Assembly (NCBI RefSeq): GCF_025949665.1
Contig: NZ_JAPDFT010000002.1
Coordinates: 496,001-560,000 of the forward strand
Direction of reading: 5' to 3'
DNA length: 64,000 bases
Origin: Chryseobacterium viscerum
Lineage (GTDB): Bacteria; Bacteroidota; Bacteroidia; Flavobacteriales; Weeksellaceae
The notes beneath the pieces were generated by a model. It ran no database searches, was not told where the DNA came from, and saw nothing but the letters and a program-made list of their open reading frames with translations. A program made the translations under genes and the position numbers. Below are positions 8,218-17,715 of this stretch, piece by piece (positions within the stretch are counted from its first letter, which is position 1; every line of letters starts with the position of its first letter).

Positions 8218-9279
8218 ATGACAAAATCTTTTGTTTTAAAAGAATATATATTCACTTTTATTTTCTGGCTTGTTCTCGCTATTGTATTGTGGTTTAATTT
8301 CCAAAGTACAACAGAAAAATATCTTGCAATGACTCAGGCTGCGATTATTGCAGTCTTCTCATTTATATTGACTCATTTTTTAACCAATAGATTTTTACCG
8401 AAAGCACTTCTGGAAAAGAAAATGAAATTGTTTCTGGTACAGGCGGTACTTGTTATTTTCCTGCTCAGTCTGGTATTCTCTTTTGTCTTCACTTATCTTG
8501 AAGTTGCACCCAAAGATCAGCTTCCAAAGAATTTTTCAGACCAACTTCCTTTTTTGTGGAAAGGCTTTTACATGTCTTTACCAGCTTCTTTTCTGATCAA
8601 TGGAGCAGCATGCGGTATAAAATTTTATAAAGAACACGGAAGAATAGAACGTGATCATATTCTTCTCCAGCAAGCGCATCTGGAAAACCAGCTTAAACTT
8701 TTACAGGATCAGATCAACCCTCATGTTGTATTCAATATTCTGAATCATATTCACATTCTGATGAAAACGGATACACAGCTTGCGGACTTTTTACTGATGA
8801 AGTTTTCGGATATTCTCCGGTATCAGCTGTATCATTGCAATCAGCCACTGGTACCTTTGGATAAAGATATTGAATACCTTCAGAATCTTGTTGAGGTAGA
8901 AAAATTGAGATGGGGAAATGAACTGGATGTAAAAGCTTCATGGGAAATTGATAACAGGAAAGCTTTTATTGCTCCGTTACTGCTGGTTCCTTTTATAGAA
9001 AATGCCTTTAAGTATGTCTGCAGGCTTCCCGGACATAAAGGGTATATAAAAATCTCCTGTAAAGAAAAAAGCAATAACCTCTATTTTTATGTTGAAAATT
9101 CCTATTCTGATATGGCAACCTATAAAAAGAAAGACGGAGCGGGCGGAATTGGCCTTCAAAATGTAAAAAAACGTTTAAAACTGCAATATCCTGACTCTCA
9201 CGATCTAAAAATTGAATCAGATCATCATACCTTCAAAATAACTTTAATTTTAACTTTATCTGACTATCATGAGCTCTAA
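8218..9279 (+). CDS. LytS/YehU-family sensor histidine kinase
   Basis: The 353-residue protein has four predicted membrane spans (about residues 8-25, 38-56, 70-92 and 118-135) and then a His_kinase domain of the LytS type. The phosphoacceptor motif reads DQINPHVVFN with His169; most family members have NPHFLFN, so two hydrophobic positions differ but the His is intact. The ATPase region includes PLLLVPFIENAFKY (N box) and GGIGLQNVKKRL (G box). The response-regulator gene overlaps the 3' end by 11 bases, so the two form a two-component operon. The signal sensed is unknown; there is no extracellular domain of note. Confidence 0.92.
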   Translation: MTKSFVLKEYIFTFIFWLVLAIVLWFNFQSTTEKYLAMTQAAIIAVFSFILTHFLTNRFLPKALLEKKMKLFLVQAVLVIFLLSLVFSFVFTYLEVAPKDQLPKNFSDQLPFLWKGFYMSLPASFLINGAACGIKFYKEHGRIERDHILLQQAHLENQLKLLQDQINPHVVFNILNHIHILMKTDTQLADFLLMKFSDILRYQLYHCNQPLVPLDKDIEYLQNLVEVEKLRWGNELDVKASWEIDNRKAFIAPLLLVPFIENAFKYVCRLPGHKGYIKISCKEKSNNLYFYVENSYSDMATYKKKDGAGGIGLQNVKKRLKLQYPDSHDLKIESDHHTFKITLILTLSDYHEL

Positions 9280-10003
9280 TATTCCTAAAATGAAATGCCT
9301 GATTATAGATGATGAACCTCTGGCCAGATTTCATCTTAAAGAACTGGCCGGTCAAATTGACTTTTTATCTGTTGAAGGTACATGCGCTACAGCACTGGAA
9401 GCAGATGCCAAAGTAAAAGAGAGCGAAATAGATCTACTTTTCCTTGATATCAATATGCCTTATCTTACCGGTCTGGAGTTTCTGGAACAGCTGGAAAATC
9501 CTCCTTTGTGTATTCTTACCACGGCTTATTCTGAATATGCTCTGGAGGGATTTCGTTTGCAGGTTGTAGATTATCTTTTAAAACCCATTGCTTTTAACCG
9601 TTTTTATCAGGCAGTGAATAAGGCACAGCAACAGTTTATCATCAGTGAAAAATTGAAAAAGAATACTTCTCTGGATGATCCTTTTTTGTATGTGAGGCAG
9701 TCTGACTCATTTATTAAGGTTTCCTGGGTAGATATTTTGTACATTGAAAGTATGCAGAATTACACCAAGCTTCATTTTAAGGATAAATCTCTGATTATTC
9801 ATCAGACGATGAAAGCCATTGAGGAATCTCTTCCTTCAGATCATTTTTTCAGGATTCACAAATCTTACCTCATCAATATTACCCATATTGATATGATCTC
9901 GGGAGGACGGCTTTTCATTAATAAAATTGAGCTTCCGATTTCCCGTACCCGAAAAGAAGAATTGCTTAATCAGGTGGTGTATAAAAAATTAATAAGTAAG
10001 TAG
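9269..10003 (+). CDS. LytTR-family response regulator
   Basis: The receiver domain (residues 1-125) has the acidic pocket CLIIDDEP and phosphoacceptor Asp60 in LLFLDINMP, plus the conserved Thr/Lys switch residues (ILTTAYSEYAL, DYLLKPI). A LytTR DNA-binding domain covers about residues 140-240 (ILYIESMQNYTKLHF, FFRIHKSYLIN). The gene overlaps its kinase by 11 bases; the alternative ATG at 9290 would remove the overlap and start at MKCLIIDDEP. Such proteins bind tandem repeats upstream of targets; the targets here are not identifiable. Confidence 0.93.
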   Translation: MSSNIPKMKCLIIDDEPLARFHLKELAGQIDFLSVEGTCATALEADAKVKESEIDLLFLDINMPYLTGLEFLEQLENPPLCILTTAYSEYALEGFRLQVVDYLLKPIAFNRFYQAVNKAQQQFIISEKLKKNTSLDDPFLYVRQSDSFIKVSWVDILYIESMQNYTKLHFKDKSLIIHQTMKAIEESLPSDHFFRIHKSYLINITHIDMISGGRLFINKIELPISRTRKEELLNQVVYKKLISK

Positions 10004-10039
10004 CTGGAAGAAATAAGCCGGAAGCTGGGAGTTATAAAG

Positions 10040-10064
10040 TACAATGAATAATTAACTCATTGTA
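10040..10064. other. Hairpin between convergent genes
   Basis: TACAATGA and TCATTGTA pair perfectly around nine bases, between the LytTR regulator and a minus-strand barrel gene. There is no T run, so a terminator role is only possible. Confidence 0.35.
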
Positions 10065-10103
10065 TTCAATATTGTATGTTCTCAGCCTCCAGTTTATTTT
10101 TTC

Positions 10104-11012
10104 TTATGGCAGATTCCAGCGTAGCGATACTGCAGCGTAGAATGTACTTGCAAATCTTGGATCCGCTACTTTTTTGTCTCTGAAAATATTTTTGATCTTA
10201 CGGTCATTTTCGTTGAAACTTCTCAGTATTGCCGTTCCACCTGTGAGACGCAACGTAAGTCTGTCATTGATTTTCAATTCTGGTCTGAGGCCCGCAGTGA
10301 TCTGCTGGTAGCCCAACAGCATAGATTTTCCGCCTACATTTCTCTCTACCGTCATCCCGTTGAGATCTACAACAGCTTTTAAAGCAAATTTATCTGAAAA
10401 CAGATAACCGGCTTCCATCCCTTGCGGGAAATTGATGTTGAACTTAATTTTTCCATTGGTCTTCCAGTCAAAATAAATCCATGGTAAAATCATAGGAACT
10501 CCAAAGGCAGTGGTAAGAACAGGCCCTCCACCCAATGAAAGATTAGGATTAAAATGTCTGATAAATAAAAGTCCTCCCTGTCCCAGCACATCATCAAAAC
10601 TGACTCTTTCAAGGTCTGTATACACTCCCACCGATGCTGTCATCATCATACTCCACTTTTTACCTAAAGGTCTTAAATGCTGTATCCCGACCTGCGCATT
10701 CAGCATCTGATCCGGAAATAACTGGGTTTCGTAATTTTTGTGTGCCATCTTTGCGTAAGATCCGCTCAACAGCATAGACCACGACCTTACTTTCCCGTCG
10801 GTATCTTTTTTTACAGATAACGGAATACTGAGGTTAAGATCTATTCTTTTAAAATCACTTTTGGAATTCGTCTTTGTACTGTCTTCAGGGCGGATATAGT
10901 TTGAGCCCGGAATATATTCTGTTTTCAGTTCTGCAGAGATTCCGGATTGTGCACTTACCCAATAACCTAATGGCAATAAACAGCATAAAACCGTCGAAAG
11001 GGTTCTTTTCAT
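10104..11012 (-). CDS. DUF6268-like outer-membrane beta-barrel protein
   Basis: The 302-residue protein has a signal peptide ending WVSAQS, then repeated amphipathic strands with aromatic girdles (IDLNLSIPLSV, SWSMLLSGSYAKM, LSLGGGPVLTTAFGVP, ASTFYAAVSLRWNLP). A C-terminal strand rich in aromatics fits an outer-membrane barrel. I recall similar flavobacterial proteins annotated as DUF6268, but cannot verify that here. It is convergent with the LytTR operon and transcribed alone. No ligand or transport substrate can be proposed. Confidence 0.75.
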   Translation of the reverse strand: MKRTLSTVLCCLLPLGYWVSAQSGISAELKTEYIPGSNYIRPEDSTKTNSKSDFKRIDLNLSIPLSVKKDTDGKVRSWSMLLSGSYAKMAHKNYETQLFPDQMLNAQVGIQHLRPLGKKWSMMMTASVGVYTDLERVSFDDVLGQGGLLFIRHFNPNLSLGGGPVLTTAFGVPMILPWIYFDWKTNGKIKFNINFPQGMEAGYLFSDKFALKAVVDLNGMTVERNVGGKSMLLGYQQITAGLRPELKINDRLTLRLTGGTAILRSFNENDRKIKNIFRDKKVADPRFASTFYAAVSLRWNLP

Positions 11013-11097
11013 ATTTTAAATTTTATGCAAAGAGAGCCCTTTGGTTATTTTTTACAAAAATTACTTGATTAAGTGTCTGGATTGTATGACAACAGGA

Positions 11098-12342
11098 TCA
11101 AATAAGAGGATGAGTTTCCGGATTAGAACTGGTATTTAAATTTTCTCTTTTTTGAGCTTTAAAAATGTGATATCCGAACCACACAGCAATCAATGCCATA
11201 GCAGAGCGTGTTACCACCATTGGAATTATAGAATCTGCTTCTAAAAACCCAAGTAATGCTGACATTAAAAACGTAACCATCAGCTGCATGAATCCAAGCA
11301 AAGCCGCCGCTGTTCCTCTTCCTTCTTTAAACGGAGACAACGCATGGGCAGATGTAATAGGAAACAAAATACCGATAGCCAGTAATGAAAGATAAAGCAT
11401 CGCAATTTCCAGGGCTACAGAAACATTTTCAGCGGCAATCAGAATATGAAGAGAACATACAACCAGTAATACAATGGTAGCCGTAAATAAAAGCGATGAA
11501 TTGCTTATCCTTTTGATCAGTTTAGGCGTAATATAAGCTGCTGTTATCAATGCCAGGGAATTAAAAGCAAATATAAAACTGAACACGCTGCTTGAGAAAC
11601 CATGGATTTCCATAAATAAAAACGGCGCATTCGAGATGTAGATAATAAGGGAAGCAAACGCAATACTTCCCACCATCGTACTGTTGATAAAATCTTTATT
11701 GGAAATGATCATTTTCAGCTGGTCTTTTAATCCTTTTTCATTCATCAGATCCTCATCGGGAAGGTTGATTCTGCTATTCGTTTCCGGTACATATCTGTAT
11801 ACCATGAAAAGCGTTATCAGTCCCATAATGCATAAAAATCCAAAAGAACTGTTCCAGCCCCAGAATTTAAGGAAAACACTTCCCAGTAACGGAGCTACAA
11901 TGGGAGCGATACCACTGATCTGAGACTGCTGGGAAAAGATGGTTACCGATTTCTGTTTATCATAAAGATCAATAATAATTGCCCTTCCGATAACAATTCC
12001 GGCACTTCCTCCGAACGCCTGCAGAAAACGCATTGCCCATAACACATAAATATCTGAGGTAAAATAGATAGCCGTTGCTCCTATAATAAAAAGTAAAAGC
12101 CCGCAATACAGCATGGGTTTCCTTCCTTTTTTATCGGATAAAGGTCCCCATAACAATTGCCCGAAAGCAAACCCGGCAAAGAACACCGAAATGGATATCT
12201 GAATATGTCCGATATCGGTATTAAAAATTTGGGCCATACTTGGGAAAGCGGGAAGATAAAGATCTATACTTAGCGACTCCAATGTGTTGAGCAGTGCTAA
12301 AATAAACACCACAATATTCAAATTCTTCTTCATAAAATACAT
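11098..12342 (-). CDS. MFS multidrug efflux transporter, Bcr/CflA family
   Basis: The 414-residue protein has 12 predicted membrane helices and the Bcr/CflA signature LESLSIDLYLPAFPSMAQIF in helix 1. Motif A follows helix 2 (WGPLSDKKGRKPMLY) and motif C lies in helix 5 (SGIAPIVAPLLGS). These are proton-antiport drug exporters of the inner membrane; family members pump bicyclomycin, chloramphenicol and other compounds, so a specific substrate cannot be named. An alternative start nine bases in gives MKKNLN. The AraC-type gene upstream on the same strand is a candidate regulator. Confidence 0.9.
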   Translation of the reverse strand: MYFMKKNLNIVVFILALLNTLESLSIDLYLPAFPSMAQIFNTDIGHIQISISVFFAGFAFGQLLWGPLSDKKGRKPMLYCGLLLFIIGATAIYFTSDIYVLWAMRFLQAFGGSAGIVIGRAIIIDLYDKQKSVTIFSQQSQISGIAPIVAPLLGSVFLKFWGWNSSFGFLCIMGLITLFMVYRYVPETNSRINLPDEDLMNEKGLKDQLKMIISNKDFINSTMVGSIAFASLIIYISNAPFLFMEIHGFSSSVFSFIFAFNSLALITAAYITPKLIKRISNSSLLFTATIVLLVVCSLHILIAAENVSVALEIAMLYLSLLAIGILFPITSAHALSPFKEGRGTAAALLGFMQLMVTFLMSALLGFLEADSIIPMVVTRSAMALIAVWFGYHIFKAQKRENLNTSSNPETHPLI

Positions 12343-12499
12343 AAGCCTTCACAGGCGGTTTTTCAGCTGCAAAGTTGATGTAAAAAGCATCATATTTCAA
12401 TAAAAGAACTGAAGGAAGTATAGGACAAACTGAAGATTCAAATACAATAATAAATCAAAATTACTAATTTAAGCACATCATTACAGTAAATATTGAAGA

Positions 12500-13321
12500 T
12501 TACCGTTTTTCATTATTCTTAAAGTTGTCAGGATTTTGGTTCGTATGTTTCTTAAAAAACCTTGAAAAATATGAAGCATCGTTAAAACCAAGTTTAAAAG
12601 CAATTTCCTTTACTGTGAGAGCTCCAAAGCTGAGTTCTCTTTTAGCTTCCAGGATAAGACGCTGGGAAATCATTTTTTTTACCGTTGTTCCTCTCAAAAG
12701 GCGCACAATATCATTAAGATGATGCGTACTTATCTTCAACTGATCAGCGTAGAAACCTGTTTCTTTATGTCCTATATAATGCCTCTCAATAAGTCCCACC
12801 AGTTCCTGAATGCGCTGACGGTCATTCAATAAAGGTTCCTGAGGGTTGATTTGCTCTCCGATGATGATACAAAATGCTTTCAGGTATGCCTTTAAGAGTT
12901 CAGTTCTTGATAATGTTTTATATTCCTGCTCAATCAGTGATATAATTGTACTGCAGGTTTTTTCGTTTTTCGGATTTAAAAAAAAGGGAAGTTCTCCTCC
13001 TGTGAGTACAGATTCTATATCACAGGCTTCGTTGAAAATCTCTCTGCTTATGGCCATTGCATACCCTTCCTCTCCTTCCAGTTTCATATTGAATGCCTGT
13101 CCCGGTGCAATGATACAGATCTGATTGTTTTCAAGTTTATAGCTTTCAAAGTCCAGTTCTAACCGGCTGTTTTCATACACCTCCCTGAACCAGATAATTT
13201 CAAAAAAATTATGCCGGTGAACATCGTGAAAATTCTCCGGGCCTGCCGCGCTCAGAGTACTCATCTGAAATTCTTCAGAAGTCAGATGGTGAACCGGGAT
13301 TTCTTTTTCTGGTGTAATCAT
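12500..13321 (-). CDS. AraC-family transcriptional regulator
   Basis: Residues 1-150 form a cupin-like sensor domain (HRHNFFEIIWF, NQICIIAPGQAF) and residues 170-270 two helix-turn-helix units of the AraC/XylS type, with the signature LSFGALTVKEIAFKLGFNDASYFSRFFKKHTNQNP in positions 230-262. The effector is unknown. The gene is encoded upstream of, and in the same direction as, the Bcr/CflA exporter, so local regulation of efflux is plausible. A terminator-like hairpin separates it from thiL upstream. Confidence 0.92.
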   Translation of the reverse strand: MITPEKEIPVHHLTSEEFQMSTLSAAGPENFHDVHRHNFFEIIWFREVYENSRLELDFESYKLENNQICIIAPGQAFNMKLEGEEGYAMAISREIFNEACDIESVLTGGELPFFLNPKNEKTCSTIISLIEQEYKTLSRTELLKAYLKAFCIIIGEQINPQEPLLNDRQRIQELVGLIERHYIGHKETGFYADQLKISTHHLNDIVRLLRGTTVKKMISQRLILEAKRELSFGALTVKEIAFKLGFNDASYFSRFFKKHTNQNPDNFKNNEKR

Positions 13322-13352
13322 TACTGTATGATAAAGTAATTAACGATAAACA

Positions 13353-13383
13353 AAAACCACAGCAAAAAAAGTGCTGCGGTTTT
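13353..13383 (-). terminator. Terminator of thiL
   Basis: On the minus strand AAAACCGCAGCA pairs with TGCTGTGGTTTT (one wobble) around 7 bases, followed by a T-rich tail. It lies just past the thiL stop. Confidence 0.8.
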
Positions 13384-13418
13384 CTTACAATATTTAAAAT
13401 TAAATATAATTTTCGGTT

Positions 13419-14471
13419 TTATTGGTTTAAAAAAGCGTCCCAACCCTGAGCAGTAAGTGCTACCAGCTGGTTTGATCCTCTCGCTACCATAAAGTTTCCT
13501 TCTTCTTTGTCTACAGCATGTCCTATAATGGTAAAATCCGGGTGGTTTTTAATTTTATCAAAATCATCCGGTGAAATCGTGAACAGAAGTTCATAATCTT
13601 CACCACCACTTAAAGCAGTCATTACCGGATTCAGATTCATTTCATCTGCAGTAGAAATCGTAAGATTATCCAATGGTACTTTTTCTTCATACAACCTGAA
13701 CCCTACTTTCGACTGATCTGAAAGGTGAAGAATTTCGGAAGCCAGACCATCTGAAATATCGATCATAGAAGTTGGCTTTATATCCAGTTCTTCCAGAATC
13801 GTTTTAACGTCTGTTCTTGCTTCAGGCTTCAGCTGTCTTTCCAGGATATAGTCGTATCCTTCCATTTCCGGCTGCATGTTCGGATCTGCAAGATACACAG
13901 CATGTTCTCTTTCCAGAATCTGTAAACCCATGTAGGCGCCGCCTAAATCTCCTGTTACCACAAGAAGATCATTAGGTTTTGCTCCGCTTCTTTTTACGAT
14001 ATTTTCTTCATTTTCAATCCCTACAGCAGTAATGCTCATTACCAGCCCTGAATTGGAACTTGTAGTATCTCCTCCAATCAGATCAACTTTGTATCTTCCA
14101 CAAGCAGCTTGAATTCCGGAATAGATTTCTTCTAAAGCTTCCACCGGAAAACGGTTAGAAACGGCAAGAGAAACCAGTATCTGTGTAGGAGTTGCATTCA
14201 TTGCTGCAATATCACTAAGGTTTACCACGACAGCTTTATATCCTAAGTGCTTCAACGGCACATACCCCAGATTGAAGTGCACTCCTTCCGCCAGTACATC
14301 TGTTGTAAGAACTACTTTTTTGTTATCAGGATTGATTACTGCCGCATCATCTCCCACTCCAAGCTCCGAAGACTCATTGGATAGCGGAAAATGTTCTGTC
14401 AAATGCTTAATAAGACCGAATTCTCCTAATTTTGAAATGGGCGTCAGCTCCTGTGATTTATCTTCAAACAT
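13419..14471 (-). CDS. thiL: Thiamine-monophosphate kinase
   Basis: ThiL phosphorylates thiamine monophosphate to thiamine diphosphate with ATP. The 350 residues show the AIR-synthase/ThiL fold: ELGVGDDAAVI near residue 40 (Mg/ATP-binding acidic motif), LTTDVLAEGVHF, VNLSDIAAMNATP, DLIGGDTTSSNSG, VVTGDLGGAYMGLQIL and SMIDISDGLASEI. Length is near the family norm. The gene appears to be monocistronic; a thioesterase gene lies 80 bases upstream on the same strand. The N-terminal ~20 residues (SQELTPISKLGEFGLI) are typical of Bacteroidota ThiL. Confidence 0.95.
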   Translation of the reverse strand: MFEDKSQELTPISKLGEFGLIKHLTEHFPLSNESSELGVGDDAAVINPDNKKVVLTTDVLAEGVHFNLGYVPLKHLGYKAVVVNLSDIAAMNATPTQILVSLAVSNRFPVEALEEIYSGIQAACGRYKVDLIGGDTTSSNSGLVMSITAVGIENEENIVKRSGAKPNDLLVVTGDLGGAYMGLQILEREHAVYLADPNMQPEMEGYDYILERQLKPEARTDVKTILEELDIKPTSMIDISDGLASEILHLSDQSKVGFRLYEEKVPLDNLTISTADEMNLNPVMTALSGGEDYELLFTISPDDFDKIKNHPDFTIIGHAVDKEEGNFMVARGSNQLVALTAQGWDAFLNQ

Positions 14472-14551
14472 GATTGTTTTGTATTAATGTCTAATGTAAA
14501 ATGTATTAATGACTTTGAAAATCATCATCACCTTGAATTTTAAACTTTGAA

Positions 14552-15046
14552 TTATTGAGTAAGTTCTGCCGGGTCTATGTTGTGTGGGTGGAAAGGAAAT
14601 TTTTTAAAGTCTTCTTTTGACAATACAACAGTTTCCGGGCTTTTATACTTATTCATTGCTTCCACTACATCATCCGGCGGAGTGGTCATTTTTCTAAGCA
14701 TCATATCAATCCATACTCCTGTAGCCTCTGCAGTAGCACAGTGCATTCCATCCGGTGTATAGAATTTATGTACGAAACGGTAGATAGAAGAATCTTCTGC
14801 ACATCCGTCTATTTCTACACTTACAATGACGATCTGATCTGCGTAGATTTCTTTGAAGAAAGAATATCTTTCATGCAGGATCACAGGACCAATTCCCCAT
14901 CTGCTTAGCTGGGTTACTCCCATTTTCTCTTTAGTCATAAAAGCCATTCTGGCTTGCGCACAATATTGTACATATGATGAGTTGGCTAAGTGCTTATTAG
15001 CATCAAGATCGCTCCATCGCACTTCAAATTTATGGTAGAAAATCAT
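14552..15046 (-). CDS. Acyl-CoA thioesterase, hotdog 4HBT family
   Basis: The ATG at 15046 gives 164 residues starting MIFYHKFEVRWSDLDANKHL, the usual N-terminus of 4-hydroxybenzoyl-CoA-thioesterase-type hotdog proteins, with the catalytic Asp in WSDLDANKH. A longer frame exists only from a TTG 51 bases upstream and was not chosen. The helix after SSYVQYCAQARMAFM is the central hotdog helix. It hydrolyses acyl-CoA or acyl-ACP thioesters; the natural acyl chain is unknown. It is encoded on the same strand as thiL, 80 bases away. Confidence 0.88.
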   Translation of the reverse strand: MIFYHKFEVRWSDLDANKHLANSSYVQYCAQARMAFMTKEKMGVTQLSRWGIGPVILHERYSFFKEIYADQIVIVSVEIDGCAEDSSIYRFVHKFYTPDGMHCATAEATGVWIDMMLRKMTTPPDDVVEAMNKYKSPETVVLSKEDFKKFPFHPHNIDPAELTQ

Positions 15047-15119
15047 TTGAAAATCGTTTTTGGGTATTATAAAATAATAATCTTCAAAAATACTCAAATA
15101 AGATGGTTTATAAAAATTG

Positions 15120-15127
15120 TACTTTTG
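15120..15127 (+). promoter_or_regulatory. -7 element of the FAD oxidoreductase gene
   Basis: TACTTTTG matches TAnnTTTG about 33 bases before the ATG, in the divergent region shared with the thioesterase gene. No -33 match was found. Confidence 0.45.
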
Positions 15128-15160
15128 AAAAAATAATCTTCCGCATAGGATTACATATAC

Positions 15161-16363
15161 ATGAAACAGATCATTATTATCGGAGGCGGTGCTGCAGGCT
15201 TTTTCTGTGCATCCAATCTTGACGAAAAGAAATATACAATTACGATTTTAGAACAGAACTCGGATGTCCTTCAGAAAGTTAAAATTTCCGGAGGCGGACG
15301 TTGTAATGTGACTCACGCATGCTTTGACCCCAGAGAACTTGTTCAGTTTTATCCTCGTGGAAACAAGGAACTATTAAGTGTTTTCAGCAAATTTCAGCCC
15401 GGAGATACAATGGAATGGTTTGATCAACGTAATGTTCCGTTGAAAATTGAAAATGACAACAGAACTTTTCCTGAAAGCAATTCTTCTCAGACTATCATTA
15501 ATACTTTTCTGAATGAAGCCCAAAAGAAAAATGTCTCTGTAAAAACAAAATGTACGGTAAAAGAAATTGAAAAGCAGGATGAAAAATATATTGTAAAAAC
15601 CAATTCAGGGGATTTTGAGGCAGATTATATTGTTTATACTACCGGAAGCTCTCCAAAATCTTTAAAAATAGTTGAAAATCTGGGTCATAAGATTGTAGAC
15701 CTTGTTCCTTCCCTTTTTACTTTTAATATTAAAGACGAATTGCTGAAAGATATTCCGGGAACAAGTTTTGAAAATGCAGGAATTTCAATCCCGAAGCTGA
15801 AAACCGAGGAAAGTGGGCCGCTGCTTATTACCCACTGGGGACTTTCCGGGCCTGCTGTTTTGAAAATTTCTGCATGGGAGGCTATAAGTCTGGCAAAACT
15901 CAAATATAACTTTGAAATTGAAGTAAATTTTATTTCGGTTGAAACGGATGAAGCAGAAGAAATTTTTAATAATTTTAAACAAAGCAATCCTAAAAAAACC
16001 ATCGGACAGTCTAAGATCTTTGATATTACCAACAGATTCTGGCAGAAGATCTTAGATATTTCAAAAGTTGACCTCAACAAACAGGTGGCTAATATTTCCG
16101 GAAAGGAAATGCAGAAAATCCTTGAAAATCTTTGCAGGAAGAAATTTCAGGTGACCGGAAAATCAACTTTTAAAGATGAGTTTGTAACGGCCGGAGGTGT
16201 TGATTTAAAGGAAATTAACTTTAAAAACATGTCTTCAAAACTACTTCCAAATTTCTATATTGCCGGAGAAGTCTTAAATATAGATGCCGTAACGGGCGGT
16301 TTCAATTTTCAGGCATGCTGGAGTGAAGGATGGCTTATTGCACAGGATCTCAACACCTTATAA
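15161..16363 (+). CDS. NAD(P)/FAD-dependent oxidoreductase, HI0933/BaiN-like
   Basis: The 400-residue flavoprotein begins with a Rossmann dinucleotide-binding motif (IIIGGGAAGFFCASNL, GxGxxG) and carries the HI0933 hallmark VKISGGGRCNVTH near residue 45. The C-terminal AGEVLNIDAVTGGFNFQ closes the FAD site. Members reduce unsaturated or aromatic substrates; for most, including this one, the substrate is not known. It is followed by a secreted hydrolase gene 31 bases downstream. Confidence 0.88.
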   Translation: MKQIIIIGGGAAGFFCASNLDEKKYTITILEQNSDVLQKVKISGGGRCNVTHACFDPRELVQFYPRGNKELLSVFSKFQPGDTMEWFDQRNVPLKIENDNRTFPESNSSQTIINTFLNEAQKKNVSVKTKCTVKEIEKQDEKYIVKTNSGDFEADYIVYTTGSSPKSLKIVENLGHKIVDLVPSLFTFNIKDELLKDIPGTSFENAGISIPKLKTEESGPLLITHWGLSGPAVLKISAWEAISLAKLKYNFEIEVNFISVETDEAEEIFNNFKQSNPKKTIGQSKIFDITNRFWQKILDISKVDLNKQVANISGKEMQKILENLCRKKFQVTGKSTFKDEFVTAGGVDLKEINFKNMSSKLLPNFYIAGEVLNIDAVTGGFNFQACWSEGWLIAQDLNTL

Positions 16364-16394
16364 AAAAGTATTATTTTTACTAAAAACTATAAAC

Positions 16395-17696
16395 ATGAAA
16401 AAAAATCTCGGTTTCTTTCTTTTATTCTGGTTCTTTTTAGGATACAGCCAGGAAAAAACGATTGTCTCTGACTGGACTTCACTTACACAGGCTGTCAATA
16501 TAGAAAATAAACCTAACTGGAACTTCCGTATAACAGCAAAAATCAGAAAAGATAATGAGGATAATGGTTCCAATTGCGGGTTATGGTGCAGAATAGATAA
16601 TAAAGATGAGTCTACTAGTTTCTTTGAAAATCAATATTATGGAATCCAAGTAACCCATGAATGGAAAACCTACGAAATAAAAGGAACCGTCAATCCATCT
16701 GCGAAGACCATGAATATCGGAGCTTTTGCACAAAGCAACGGGGATTTTTATTTTGACGATTTTAAGTTGGAAGTCAATGATGGAAAGTCAAAAAAATGGA
16801 CTGAAATTCCGCTGGAAAACTCAGGTTTTGAAAAAGAGATTGCATCTTCAAATGGTTGGTTTGAAGGAATCCGTTCTCAGAAAATAAAGCACGTAAAACA
16901 TTTTACAATTGAAGCTTCAGATTACAAACCATTCAGTGGTAGCAAATCTTTGTTGATCAGAGGCCGTGGTATTATCGGAGCAATGCCGGAGGGAAAATTT
17001 ATGGATGTTAATGGTATCAGATTATACTATGAAGTCTATGGAGAAGGTGAGCCGGTTCTTATGCTTCATGGCAATGGCCAATCCATCAGTGCCTTTATGA
17101 ACCAAAAAGATACATTTGCTAAAAAATATAAAGTGATCATTATAGATTGCCGTGAGCGGGGAAGATCTACTTATGACAAAACGAAAGAACTTACTTTTGA
17201 TATTCAGACAGAGGATATTAAGCAGTTTTTAGAAAAGCTGAACATCAAAAAAACAAAAATTCTTGGCTGGAGTGACGGAGGAATTCTCGCACTGTCTATG
17301 GCCATGAAATATCCGGAGATGGTAGACAAAATAGCATGCTCAGGAGCCAATATTTTTCCGGAAGGAGTTAAAGATAATGATTTAAAATCCATGAAAGAAA
17401 TGCTCGTGGGCCTTACTAAAGAGAATAAAGACCATAAAAATGATATCTTTATTGATCTTCTCAATCTGGATTTGAAGTATCCTCAATGGAAGTATGAAGA
17501 TCTGAATAAAATTCAGTGCCCATCATTGATCATTGCTGGTGATAGTGATCTTATAAAAACGGAACATACGGTAAAAATCGCAGAATCTATCTCAAAAGGA
17601 CAATTAGCTATTATCCCCAATGCAAATCATTATGTTCCCGAAGAAAAACCAGAGCTGTTCAATGAATTGGTCATAGAGTTTTTTGAAAATAAATAA
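16395..17696 (+). CDS. Secreted alpha/beta hydrolase with an N-terminal beta-rich domain
   Basis: The ATG at 16395 starts a signal peptide (MKKNLGFFLLFWFFLGYSQ); a longer in-frame ORF from 16323 overlaps the upstream gene and was rejected. After it comes about 170 residues of beta-rich sequence resembling a carbohydrate-binding or jelly-roll module, then an alpha/beta-hydrolase domain from about residue 200: oxyanion motif LHGNGQS, nucleophile elbow GWSDGG, acid in GDSDLI and catalytic His in NANHYVPE. The catalytic triad is complete. The substrate is unknown; the two-domain layout suggests action on a polymer or surface. The neighbours look unrelated. Confidence 0.85.
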   Translation: MKKNLGFFLLFWFFLGYSQEKTIVSDWTSLTQAVNIENKPNWNFRITAKIRKDNEDNGSNCGLWCRIDNKDESTSFFENQYYGIQVTHEWKTYEIKGTVNPSAKTMNIGAFAQSNGDFYFDDFKLEVNDGKSKKWTEIPLENSGFEKEIASSNGWFEGIRSQKIKHVKHFTIEASDYKPFSGSKSLLIRGRGIIGAMPEGKFMDVNGIRLYYEVYGEGEPVLMLHGNGQSISAFMNQKDTFAKKYKVIIIDCRERGRSTYDKTKELTFDIQTEDIKQFLEKLNIKKTKILGWSDGGILALSMAMKYPEMVDKIACSGANIFPEGVKDNDLKSMKEMLVGLTKENKDHKNDIFIDLLNLDLKYPQWKYEDLNKIQCPSLIIAGDSDLIKTEHTVKIAESISKGQLAIIPNANHYVPEEKPELFNELVIEFFENK

Positions 17697-17715
17697 CCAG
17701 AATACAAATTAAAGC

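Noticed and set aside
16323..16394. Upstream start for the alpha/beta hydrolase
   Set aside because: The extra 24 residues lie within the preceding oxidoreductase gene and precede a proper signal peptide.
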